DNA of 64,000 bases from Microglena sp. YARC (lineage: Eukaryota > Chlorophyta > Chlorophyceae > Chlamydomonadales > Chlamydomonadaceae): assembly GCA_022414725.1 (NCBI GenBank), contig CM039462.1, positions 129,587,113-129,651,112 of the forward strand, written 5' to 3'. Under the pieces are notes generated by a model, which saw only the letters and a program-made list of their open reading frames with translations, did not search any database and was not told the DNA's origin. Of this stretch, positions 43,736-53,415 are shown one piece after another (positions within the stretch are counted from its first letter, which is position 1; each line of letters starts with the position of its first letter). The position numbers were made by a program, and so were the translations under genes.

Positions 43736-43915
43736 TTAGTTGTTACCCGTCGTCGGTTAGAACGCCCCCTCACCCGCCCGTACCTATCCTCGTGTAACCG
43801 CCAACCACAAAAAAACTAAACCCCCACCCTAACTATGTTACCGTTGGTAAGCAGGGTATTACATTTGTCAAATTGGTCAGCTCTTTATAGTGCGAAAAGC
43901 GCAAATATTGCCTGG
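43736..43915. repeat. Outer end of right arm and family D fragment
   Basis: 43737-43795 is the inverted copy of 36725-36785. 43850-43915 (gcagggtattacatttgtca, aattggtcagc, gcgaaaagcgc) is a truncated family D MITE. Confidence 0.55.
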
Positions 43916-44137
43916 TAAGCATGATTCCCTACATCCCCCCACCCACCCACCCACCACCACCACCACCCACCACCCAACCCACCCACCAACTACCATCACC
44001 ACCAACGTATCCATGCAGAAGCACCAGAACTCTCAGGTAGTACTGACCCCCCCCCACCCCCCCACCCCCACACCCCCACACCCCCACACACACACCACAC
44101 ACACACCACCACCACCAACAACAACGTATCCATGCAG
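43916..44137 (+). repeat. Acceptor-side copy before a short exon
   Basis: acgtatccatgcag|AAGCACCAGAACTCTCAG at 44007-44038 is a diverged copy of the junction at 44124-44155, with CCA/CCCA repeats around it. Confidence 0.7.
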
Positions 44138-44206
44138 AGGCACCACGAATCTCAGGTAGCACTGAAGAGGAAGTCTGATGGATTGGATACAGACACAGAC
44201 GTGAAG
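44138..44206 (+). CDS. S1-module gene, linker exon
   Basis: Sixty-nine bases, 23 codons, phase 0: RHHESQVALKRKSDGLDTDT then DVK|gtgagg. The ending (acidic, xDVK/xNLK/xDLK before the donor) matches the ends of the S1-linker exons at 50012 and 57864. The following intron starts like the intron after 50012 (gtgnngcctggctgttgt). So it is probably the linker in front of the first S1 module here, perhaps the end of a further module upstream. Confidence 0.6.
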
Positions 44207-44670
44207 GTGAGGCCTGGCTTTTAAACATGATGCTGGGATGGTTTGGGCCTGAAGGTGGGATGGGATGGATGGCTTGGACCTGAAGGTGGGATGGGATGCC
44301 TTGGACCTGATGGCTTGGACCTGAAGGTGAGGCCTGGCTGTTGTACATGAGGCTGGGATGGGTTGGGCCTGAAGGTGGGATGGGATGGCTTGGAACTGAA
44401 GGTGGGATGGGATGCCTTGGACCTGATGACACAGCTCTGAAGGTGAGGCCTGGCTGTTGTACATGAGGCTGGGATGGGTTGGACCTGATGGTGGATGGAA
44501 ATGCCTTGGACCTGATGCCTTGCGACCTGATGACTTGGACCTGAACGGTGATGCCTGGCTGGTTGTACATGAGGCTGGGATGGGTTGCGGCCTGAAGGTG
44601 AGGATGGGATGCCTTGAGCTGATGACCACAGTCCTGAAGGTGAGGCCTGGCTGTTGTACATGAGGCTCGG
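44207..44670 (+). repeat. Donor-side copies of the linker exon
   Basis: Seven or eight units of cctgaaggtgaggcctggct + gttgtacatgaggctgggat + gggttggg, including the gacctgaag|gtgagg junction, in full and shortened form. Confidence 0.85.
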
Positions 44671-46540
44671 TTGACTTTGGTGGTCAATGTATTGGTAGAA
44701 GGGGTATCCGAGGGGGATGGGAGAGGGGAGGGTTTGATTGGTGTTGGTGATTTGCAAGTGTGTGTGGGGGGGGTGTTGTAACCTCTCTATCATCGCGGTT
44801 GCGCATCTGACTAATTATTTTGGTTTTGATTGAGGTGATTACCGCCCTCAACTAAGCAGATACCCCACAGTTACACTGGTCACACTGGCGGCGGCGGCGG
44901 CGGCGGAGGAGCAATTTAACCTAAGAGGTCGGCGCCCGTGGGCGCCCTCGGGCGATGCAGCCGGCGTTGCGCATGACCTGCGGCTCACGCCACCTGCGAT
45001 GAGCCGCATGGAAGGTTTCGAGACGCAGAAGACCGAGACCCAGACCGAGACCCAGATCCACGAACCCACGACCGTGCGAGATATAGTATGACACATTCCA
45101 TTTCTGAGTATGACACATCCAATTTCTGAGTATGACACATTCCATCTCTGAGTAACATACATTTAGATAGCAATCCCTATCCAAGGAATGGCTCAATGCC
45201 TGAGCCCCTCCGTTGAACGACAAAGTGCCGGGTCTGAATCCCTGCGGTCGCATAGGGTGGTTATCTCTAGTTATGTTGCCTGTGCGGCTGGAGTGCCAAC
45301 TGGCTGTTGTTACAAGAGGCTGGACGGCTGTGGTGGTAAATGTGTAGGGAATTGCAATAAAATATCATGTCATCATATGATATCATGTGATGCCGGTAGT
45401 CTGTCTAGGGTAAAGGTACCATTTATATACAATATCATATGCTGCAGTTTGTATGATATCATACTCGCTTTTTGATTTGATTATGTTGCCTGTGTGACTG
45501 GAGCGCTACTGGCTGTTGTATAAGAGGCTGGAATGGCCTTTGTGGTATAAGTGTGGTAGAAGGATGGGAGAAGGGGGGGGGGGGGATCAATGTTGGTGAT
45601 TCGACAGTGGGGGGGTTGATGTAACTTCTCTATCATCGGGTTAAGTATCTGACTAATTTTTGGGGTTGATTTGAGGTGGTTATGTTGCCTGTGCGGCTAG
45701 AGCACAACTGGCTGTTGTACAAGAGGCTGGGATGGCTGTGGTGGTAAATGTGTAGGGAACGGCATTATGATATCATGTCATCATATGATATCATATGATG
45801 CCGGTAATCTGCCTAGCCTAAAGTTACAATTTATTTACATATATATCATGATATCATATGGTGATATGGTGCAGTTTTTATGATATTGTATGATATTATA
45901 CTCGCCTTTGGTCAACATCATATGATATGCCGGTCCCTAAATATAAGTGGGGGGTAGAATTGAGGACGTTGGCCTGAATAAGACTTTAAACTGTCTTATC
46001 CGCTCAGTTTGCTCGGAGTGTGTGTGGTGGTGGTGTGTGTGGTGTGTGTGTGTGTGTGTGCTGGTTATGTTGGGACTTGGGATTGGCAGACGGTGAGCAG
46101 TCCAGAGTTGGCTAAAACACCATGTAACAATCATATGCCGGTCCCTATCAATGAGTGGTAGGTGGGGGAGAAGAGGAGGAGAGGAGGGTTTGATAGGTGT
46201 TGGTGATTTGACAGTGGGGGGGGTTATTGTAACTTCTCTATCATCGGGTTGGGGCACTGTTGTTGTTGGTGTTGGGGCATCGGGTGGGGAACTGTTGTTG
46301 TTGGTGTTGTTGGTGGGGGTGGGGCACTGTTGTTGTTGTTGGTGGGGGTGGGGGTGGGGCACTGTTGTTGGTGTGTTGGGGCATCGGGTGTGGCACTATT
46401 GTTGTTGGTGTTTTGGTGGGGGTGGGGCACTGTTGTTGTTGTTGGTGGTGGTGGGGGTGGGGCACTGTTGGTGTTGGTGGTGTGGGGGGGTGGGAGTGGG
46501 AGGGAGGGGAGGGTTTGATCAGTGTTCACAGCTCCTCTCC
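44671..46540. repeat. Intron: large diverged repeats and ATCATATGAT elements
   Basis: A block with ggctgttgtacaagaggctg, ggtgttggtgatttg(a/c)cag and aacttctctatcatcgggtt occurs around 44640-44850, 45490-45700 and 46140-46250. ATCATATGAT elements with gatgccggta tails lie at 45360-45470 and 45755-45935. 45075-45170 has three ctgagtatgacacattccat repeats. A tRNA-like remnant (aatggctcaatgcctgagcc, gccgggtctgaatccc) lies at 45186-45245. 46240-46480 is gggcactgttgttgttg repeats. No exon recognised. Confidence 0.55.
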
Positions 46541-46541
46541 T

Positions 46542-46746
46542 CCATAGCTTTTATTTTCCGCTATGAGCAGCAGCTTCTAGGCAGCTCCCCTGGCTTGCTT
46601 CCCAGCCAAACCTAAAACAAAGTAGTGCAAATGGGAGCTGACAGCATTAGCTTTTTGGTTATGTTGGAATCTTGGGGCTTGGCCCAATGGCTGGCTCAGG
46701 GAGCTGCCTAGAAGCTGCTGCTCGTAGCGGGAAAGGAAAGCTATGG
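46542..46746. mobile_element. MITE-like palindrome, family E, best copy
   Basis: Left ccatagcttttattttccgc + tatgagcagcagcttctagg + cagctccc; right gggagctgcctagaagctgc + tgctcgtagcgggaaaggaa + agctatgg. Terminal inverted repeat of about 45 bp and total length about 205 bp. Confidence 0.7.
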
Positions 46747-47112
46747 TGCGTCCTGGCTGTTGTGCAACAGGCTGGCACAGTCAACACATGGTGATGTGTC
46801 GTAGGAGAGAGGAGGACGGGGTGGGGAGGGGTGTGGGGATTGGTGATTTGAATCCCACTGGGACATTCGTAGCATCAATAGAGATCACAGCTTCAGGTTC
46901 CTAGCGCACATAGCCAGGAGAACTCACTCACGCATCACCAAGAAAATGCTGCTGGCCACTAACACACCCCTTGCTGAGGGACAGTCAGGGGGACTGGCCA
47001 TCATTTACATCCTTAGAAATGACATTGAGGCTACCATGTCACAAGACTGGTTCCTATAAGCTCAGGACGTGACATCCTGGAGGGCAGCCACCAAGGAGTC
47101 CATACAAGTAGA
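46747..47112. other. Intron segment homologous to 50013-50300
   Basis: gtgcgtcctggctgttgtgc opens both segments and both contain agagatcacag/agagatcagac .. aggncacatagcnaggaaa + tcacgcgtcacca. A frame here reads FRFLAHIARRTHSRITKK, which loosely recalls the end of LINE reverse transcriptases, but nothing else of such an element is present. Confidence 0.45.
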
Positions 47113-47315
47113 AGTAGGGTACAAGGTACTACTTCTTGCCAAATCGGTCAGCGCTTAAAGCGCACAAACGTCAAATTGGTCAGCACTTTTTAGTGTAAAA
47201 AGCGCAAAACTGCGCACTGGGCCCACAGGGGGTTGAAAAAACTGCGCAAAACGCGCAGAGGGGCTCAAAAAGGCAGCGCAGCACTGTGCTGCCGCGCGCG
47301 ATTAGTAGTACCCTG
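47113..47315. mobile_element. hAT-like MITE, family D, third copy
   Basis: Inverted relative to the copies at 25 kb: tcagcgcttaaagcgcacaa .. gaaaaaactgcgcaaaacgc .. ccgcgcgcgattagtagtaccctg. Sits shortly before the S1 exon. Confidence 0.55.
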
Positions 47316-47390
47316 GTAGGGTATGTCACTGCTTGCCCCTATCCATGTCTTCAATCTTTTTGCCTAAACTGATCTGATCTGATTTGCAGG

Positions 47391-47504
47391 CCCATGAGCT
47401 TAGATCTGGAGTTGTGAAAACTGTGACAAAGCACGGAGTTTTTGTCCACATCGGTGCAGATTCAATTATTCGCCTAAACCGATCTGATCTGATCTGATTT
47501 GCAG
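47391..47504 (+). repeat. Acceptor-side copy of the S1 exon
   Basis: gatttgcag|GCCCATGAGCTTAGATCT continues for about 72 bp as a near-copy of the exon start (AHELRSGVVKTVTKHGVFVH), then runs into cgcctaaaccgatctgatct and the true acceptor. Confidence 0.8.
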
Positions 47505-47669
47505 GTCCATGCGCTTAGATCTGGAGTCGTCAAATCTGTTACAAAACACGGAATTTTTGTCGATATCGGTGGAGGCTCCACTGGGATCTTGCATTACACC
47601 CAAATCAGCTCCGAACGTATCAGCAAGGAAGATCTGAAGAATATGTTTAGTGTGGGAGACGAGATCAAG
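47505..47669 (+). CDS. S1 RNA-binding module 1, first exon
   Basis: Acceptor gatttgcag, 165 bases, 55 codons, phase 0. It encodes VHALRSGVVKSVTKHGIFVD, IGGGSTGILHYTQISSERIS and KEDLKNMFSVGDEIK. The G-V-V..V..-G-(I/A)F-V-D-I-G..G-(L)-H-.-Q-I-S and ..VGDE(I/V)K motifs are the OB-fold S1 domain. The family binds RNA; with the next exon the closest known relative is plastid ribosomal protein S1. The donor reads gtcatg rather than the gtatgt of later copies. Four 3' partial copies with good donors follow at once. Confidence 0.85.
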
Positions 47670-48620
47670 GTCATGATGGCGTGGTGGTGTAGAAGGCAGT
47701 AGGTGTTTGCGTGTGTTTGGGGGGGAGGAGGGGAGGGGGGGAGGAGTGCGATGGTTGCATGTTTTTGCATTACACCCAAATCAGCTCTGAGCGTATCAGC
47801 AAGGAAGACCTTAGGAAGATGTTTAGCGTGGGAGACAAGATCAAGGTATATTAGCGTGGTGGTGTAGGAGGCAGTAAGTGTATGCGTATGTTTTCGGGGG
47901 AGGAGGGAAGGAGTGCGATGGTTGCATGTTTTTGCATTACTCCGAAATCAGCTCAGATTGTATCGGCAAGGAAGATCTTAAGATGTTAAGTGACGTGGGA
48001 GACGAGATCAAGGTATGTTGGCGTGGTGGTGTAGACGGCGGTAGGTGTATGCGTGTGTTTTGGAGGGAGGAGGGGAGGAGTGCGATCGTTGCATGTTTTT
48101 GCATTACACTCAAATCAGCTCCGAACGTATCAGCAAGGAAAATCTTATTAAGATGTTTAGCGTGTGAGACAAGATCACGGTATATTAGCGTGGTGGTGTA
48201 GAAGGCAGTAAGTGTATGCGTGTGTTTTCGGGGGAGGAGGGAAAGAGTGCGATGGTTGCATGTTTTTGCATTACACCCAAATCAGCTCAGATTGTATCGG
48301 CAAGGAAGATCTTAAGAATATGTTTAGTGTGGGAGACGAGATCAAGGTATGATGGCGTGAAGAATGGAGGGGGCACAGTTGGGCAGCATGTGGGGATGTA
48401 GGGGGGCAGTACGTGTATGTGTGTGTTTGTAGGGCAGAGAGGGATGTGTGTGTGTGGGGGGGGGGGGGGGGGGGGGGGGATATGTAGAGAATGAAGGGGG
48501 ACAGTAGGGCAGCATTTAGGGATGTAGGGGGGCAGTATGTGTATGTGTGTGTTTGGGGGGCAGAGGGGAGAGGAGAGGGGAAGGGGGGTGATATATGGAG
48601 ATTGTGTCAGAATGTGGTGG
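47670..48620 (+). repeat. Donor-side copies of S1 exon A with poly-G
   Basis: Copies of the exon's second half (ttacacccaaatcagctc .. gggagacgagatcaag|gtat) ending near 47846, 48012, 48179 and 48346, each followed by gcgtggtggtgtag and a GGGAGGAGGG tract. A poly-G run lies at 48457-48479. Confidence 0.85.
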
Positions 48621-48655
48621 TGGAGGGGGCCACAGGGACACCATGTATGTGTGGA

Positions 48656-48720
48656 GAGGTTCGCCTGTTGGTGCGTGAGATAAGCATGATTGGTGGTGAG
48701 CGCAACCGTGTATCCCTGAC
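48656..48720 (+). other. Alternative S1 beta-strand exon candidate
   Basis: After gtggagag the sequence reads VRLLVREISMIGGERNRVSL in phase 0, a good match to the last two strands of an S1 domain (V.V..I....R..LS). Exon B at 49806 also supplies these strands, so the two may be alternatives. A donor could be at CAACC|gtgtat (48705), copied six times downstream, but its phase does not fit exon B. Remnants lie at 56116 and about 63450 in the other modules. Confidence 0.4.
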
Positions 48721-49170
48721 CATCACCCCACCAACCAACTCACCAAGCCAAGCCAAGCCAAGCCAAGCCAAGCCAAGCCAAGCCAAGCCAAGCCAAGCCA
48801 AGCCAAGCGGACATGCAACCGTGTATCCCTGACCATCACCCCACCAACCAACTCACCAAGCCAAGCCAAGCCAAGCCAAGCGGTCACGCAACCGTGTATC
48901 CCTGACCATCACCCCACCAACCAACTCACCAAGCCAAGCCAAGCCAAGCCAAGCGGTCACGCAACCGTGTATCCCTGACCATCACCCCACCAACCAACTC
49001 ACCAAGCCAAGCCAAGCCAAGCCAAGCCAAGCCAAGCCAAGCGGTCATGCAACCGTGTATCCCTGACCATCACCCCACCAACCAACTCACCAAGCCAAGC
49101 CAAGCCAAGCCAAGCCAAGCGGTCACGCAACCGTGTATCCCTGACCATCACCCCACCAACCATCCACTTC
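48703..49170 (+). repeat. AAGCC repeats with copied donor-like unit
   Basis: Six units of gcaaccgtgtatccctgacc + atcaccccaccaaccaactc followed by (caagc)n runs of varied length. Confidence 0.85.
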
Positions 49171-49216
49171 ATCAACCAACCAGGAAATAAACAAACAAAC
49201 AAACTAGCTACCTAGA

Positions 49217-49298
<82 letters not shown>

Positions 49299-49805
49299 GC
49301 CAACCAACCAGCCAACCAACCAACGAACCAACCAACCAACGAACTAACTAACTAACAAACCAACCAACCAACCTACAAACCAACAAACCAACCAACCAAC
49401 AAACCAACCAACTTACTAACTAACTAACCAAATCCCTAGGTCATGATTCATGGGATAAACAACGGCGGCTGACGTTTTTCCCTGAGCACCAAACTAACTA
49501 ACTGTACAACGTACTGTCTAATTAACTAACTAACTAACCAACCAACTAACCAATTCCTTAGGTCATGATTCATGGGATTAACAAAGGTAGCTGACGTTTT
49601 CCCCTGAGCACCAAACTAACTAACTGTACAACGTACTGTCTAATTACGTAACTAACTAGCCAACCAACTAACCAATTCCCTAGGACATGATTCATGGGAT
49701 TAACAAAGATAGCTGACGTTTTTCCCTGAGCACCAAACTAACTAACTGTACAACGTACTGTCTAATTAACTAACTAACTAACCAACCAACTAACCAATTC
49801 CCTAG
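49171..49805 (+). repeat. TAAC/CCAA repeats and acceptor-side copies of exon B
   Basis: (aact)n at 49215-49295. Then four copies of ccctag|GTCATGATTCATGGGAT .. TGACGTTTTTCCCTGAGCAC at 49435, 49557, 49679 and 49801. The last is the true exon. Confidence 0.85.
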
Positions 49806-50012
49806 GTCATGATTCATGGGATAAACAATGGTGGCCGACGTTTTTCCCTGAGCACCAAAAGCTTGGAGGTCAACCCCGGTGACATGGCTAAGAACCCCCA
49901 GCTGGTGTATGAGAAGGCTGAGGAAGCAGCAGCTGCATTCCGGTCTAAGTTTGCAGCACGCGAGCAGCACAAGGAAGTTTCAAAATATGGAGAGGTGGAT
50001 TCCAACCTGAAG
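49806..50012 (+). CDS. S1 module 1, second exon: strand 5 and ribosomal S1-type linker
   Basis: Acceptor ccctag, 207 bases, 69 codons, phase 0, donor AAG|gtgcgt. It starts VMIHGINNGGRRFSLSTKSL, closing the S1 fold, then EVNPGDMAKNPQLVYEKAEE and a charged helix to EVDSNLK. The motif SLSTK.LE..PGDM..NP.LV.EKAEE is diagnostic of the third S1 domain of cyanobacterial and plastid ribosomal protein S1. Exon A plus B makes a 124-residue module. Confidence 0.85.
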
Positions 50013-50300
50013 GTGCGTCCTGGCTGTTGTGCACCAGGCTTGGGCGGTGAACATGTGGTGATGTGTTGTGATGGGTTGGTTGATGTGTGGGTGGGGGGGT
50101 GGGGGGGCAAGAGAAGGAGGCTTGACAAAGAGAGCTGGAGAGGTGGAGCCCAACCTCAAGGTGTGTCCTGGCTGTTGGGCAGCAGGCTGGGGTGGTGGAC
50201 ATGTGGTGATGTGTTGTGTGTGTTGGGGGGAATTCCGTAGGAACATCACAAGCATTTTTAGAGATCAGACACAGAAGTCTTTAGGACACATAGCAAGGAA
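50013..50300 (+). repeat. Donor-side copy after module 1
   Basis: ggtggagcccaacctcaag|gtgtgtcctggctgttg at 50141-50178 copies the exon B end and donor. Segment 50225-50300 matches 46857-46945. Confidence 0.7.
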
Positions 50301-50965
50301 ATCACGCGTCACCAAGCACACTTCACCAAGCACACGTCACCAAGCACGCGTCACCAAGCACGCGTCACCAAGCACACTTCACCAAGCACGCGTCACCATG
50401 CACACGTCACCAAGCACGCGTCACCAAGCACATATCACCAAGCACGCGTCACCAAGCACACGTCACCGAGCTCGCGTCACCAAGCACACTTCACCAAGCA
50501 CGCGTCACCATGCACACGTCACCAAGCACGCGTCACCAAGCACACGTCACCAAGCACGCGTCACCAAGCACACGTCACCAAGCACGCGTCACCAAGCACA
50601 CGTCACCAAGCACGCGTCACCAAGCACACGTCACCAAGCACGCGCCATCAAGCACACGTCACCAAGCACACGTCACCAAGCACACGTCACCAAGCACGCG
50701 TCACCAAGCACACGTCACCAAGCACGCGTCACCAAGCACACGTCACCAAGCACGCGTCACCAAGCACACGTCACGCGTCACCAAGCACACGTCACCAAGC
50801 ACGCATCACCAAGCACACGTCACCAAGCACGCATCACCAAGCACACGTCACCAAGCACGCATCACCAAGCACATGTCACCAAGCACGCATCACCAAGCAC
50901 ACGTCACCAAGCACGCATCACCAAGCACACGTCACCAAGCACGCGTCACCAAGCACACGTCATCT
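50300..50965 (+). repeat. 14-bp repeat array (caccaagcacgcgt)
   Basis: About 47 units of caccaagcacncgt with alternating acgcgt and acacgt, starting from tcacgcgtcaccaag at 50304, a sequence also present once at 46934. Confidence 0.9.
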
Positions 50966-52775
50966 GGTACAGATCAAGTGCCAGATCAGCTATACTACCT
51001 GACCTGGCACTTGATCGTCATCTGAAACAGATCAAGTGCCAGATCAGCTATAAATACCTGAACTTGATCGTCATCTGACAGATCAAGTGCCAGTCAGCCT
51101 ATAATACCTGACCTGGCACTTTGATCGTCATCTGGTACAGATCAAGTTGCCAGATCAGCTATAATACCTGACTGGCACTTGATCGTCATCTGGTACAGGA
51201 TCAAGTGCCAGATCAGCTTATAATACCTGACCTGGCACTTGATCGTGGTACAGATCTGCCAGATCAGCTATAATACCTGACCTGGCACTTGATCGTCATC
51301 TGACAGATCAAGTGCCAGCGCAGCTATAATACCTGGACCTGGCACTTGATCGTCATCTGATACAGTTCAAGTGCCAGGTCAGCTATACTACCTGACCTGG
51401 CACTTGATCGTCATCTGAAACAGATCAAGTGCCAGGTCAGCTATACTACCTGACCTGGCACTTGATCGTCATCTGGTACAGATCAAGTGCCAGATCAGCT
51501 ATAATACCTGACCTGGCACTTGATCGTCATCTGAAACAGATCAAGTGCCAGGTCAGCTATAATACCTGACCTGGCACTTGATCGTCATCTGGTACAGATC
51601 AAGTGCCAGATCAGCTATAATACCTGACCTGGCACTTGATCGTCATCTGGTACAGATCAAGTGCCAGATCAGCTATACTACCTGACCTGGCACTTGATCG
51701 TCATCTGGTACAGATCAAGTGCCAGATCAGCTATAATACCTGACCTGGCACTTGATCGTCATCTGAAACAGATCAAGTGCCAGGTCAGCTATAATACCTG
51801 ACCTGGCACTTGATCGTCTTCTGATACAGTTCAAGTGCCAGGTCAGCTATACTACCTGACCTGGCACTTGATCGTCATCTGAAACAGATCAAGTGCAAGG
51901 TCAGCTATAATTCCTGACCTGGCACTTGATCGTCATCTGGTACAGATCAAGTGCCAGATCAGCTATAATACCTGACCTGGCACTTGATCGTCATCTGAAA
52001 CAGATCAAGTGCCAGATCAGCTATAATACCTGACTTGGCACTTGATCGTCATCTGGTACAGATCAAGTGCCAGATCAGCTATAATACCTGACCTGGCACT
52101 TGATCGTCATCTGGTACAGATCAAGTGCCAGGTCAGCTATAATACCTGATCTGGCACTTGATCGTTATCTGGTACAGATCAAGTGCCAGGTCAGCTATAA
52201 TACCTGACCTGGCACTTGATCGTCATCTGAAACAGATCAAGTGCCAGGTCAGCTATAATACCTGACCTGGCACTTGATCGTCTTCTGATACAGTTCAAGT
52301 GCCAGGTCAGCTATACTACCTGACCTGGCACTTGATCGTCATCTGAAACAGATCAAGTGCAAGGTCAGCTATAATACCTGACCTGGCACTTGATCGTCAT
52401 CTGAAACAGATCAAGTGCAAGGTCAGCTATAATACCTGACCTGGCACTTGATCGTCATCTGGTACAGATCAAGTGCCAGATCAGCTATAATACCTGACCT
52501 GGCACTTGATCGTCATCTGGTACAGATCAAGTGCCAGATCAGCTATAATACCTGACCTGGCACTTGATCGTCATCTGGTACAGATCAAGTGCCAGGTCAG
52601 CTATAATACCTGACCTGACACTTGATCGTCATCTGATACAGATAAAGTGCCAGGTCAGCTATACTACCTGACCTGGCACTTGATCGTCATCTGGTACAGA
52701 TCAAGTGCCAGGTCAGCTATACTACCTGACCTGGCACTTGATCGTCATCTGGTACAGATAAAGTGCCAGGTACGC
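50966..52775. repeat. 58-bp hairpin satellite (about 31 units)
   Basis: Unit atctggtacagatcaagtgc + caggtcagctataatacctg + acctggcacttgatcgtc. Each unit contains the perfect or near-perfect inverted repeat gatcaagtgccaggtca / tgacctggcacttgatc with an 11-base loop. The first five units carry indels. Confidence 0.9.
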
Positions 52776-53130
52776 CAAGGTGACAGACGACGGACAGGTA
52801 GAATGGGCCTGTTGCCTGCGGGTGGACGCGGGCATGCGGCCTCGGTGTCTGCTGGGGGCCGCTTCGCTGTCTGTTAAATTTGTACGTCCTTGGATGCATG
52901 TTTGTATGTTGCAGTCCAGGGGTTGCCACTTTGGCTAAAAGGACTTTCCCAACCTCAAACAATCAAGATCAGATCTAGATTTTTGGCTGAGCCCCCTCCT
53001 CAAGGGTTACCCATTTGTCCGTCTGTATTTACGACCGAGCATCTGACCGAGACAAAGCCCGACACGTCAGCCGACGGTCTCGTAATTAAGTCTCTTCTGT
53101 TGCCAGCTGTCGCTCCGTCGCAAACACTCT
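52776..53130. other. Unassigned DNA with a family B fragment
   Basis: 52912-52970 (gcagtccaggggttgcc, aaaggactttcccaacctca) is a family B start. No gene supported. Confidence 0.4.
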
Positions 53131-53415
53131 CCGCCATTTTTTAACGCCGCTAAGCGGCGCTGTATAGAGAAATATTGTTACAATGAGTAGAAGACAGTGA
53201 AAACAACTGAAAAGTCTGGCGGTACTTAGCAGTACATCGGCGAGCTGCCCGATAGAGCAGTGTTGTCGAGGGCAACCAAGTTCTATATAACGCCGCTAAG
53301 CTGTTTTTTACGCCATTTTTTACGCCATTTTTTTACGCCATTTTTTTTACGCCATTTTTTACGCCATTTTTTTACGCCATTTTTTAACGCCGCTAAGCGG
53401 CGCTGTATAGAACTT
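53131..53415. repeat. GCCGCTAAGCGGC palindromes and ACGCCATTTTTT repeats
   Basis: aacgccgctaagcggcgctg + tatag at 53142 and 53384, with a related tatataacgccgctaagctg at 53284. Between the latter two, ttttttacgcca is repeated about six times. Confidence 0.7.

Noticed and set aside
41442..43819. Long overlapping open frames of 400-540 codons
   Set aside because: Translation of a 29-bp satellite; several frames on both strands stay open and frames shift at each indel.
46870..47040. LINE reverse-transcriptase remnant (FRFLAHIARRTHSRITKK)
   Set aside because: Only a short loose resemblance; no catalytic motif nearby and the segment is better explained as a duplicated intron piece shared with 50013-50300.
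50300..52775. CRISPR-like array
   Set aside because: Units are directly adjacent without unique spacers, and the context is a eukaryotic intron.
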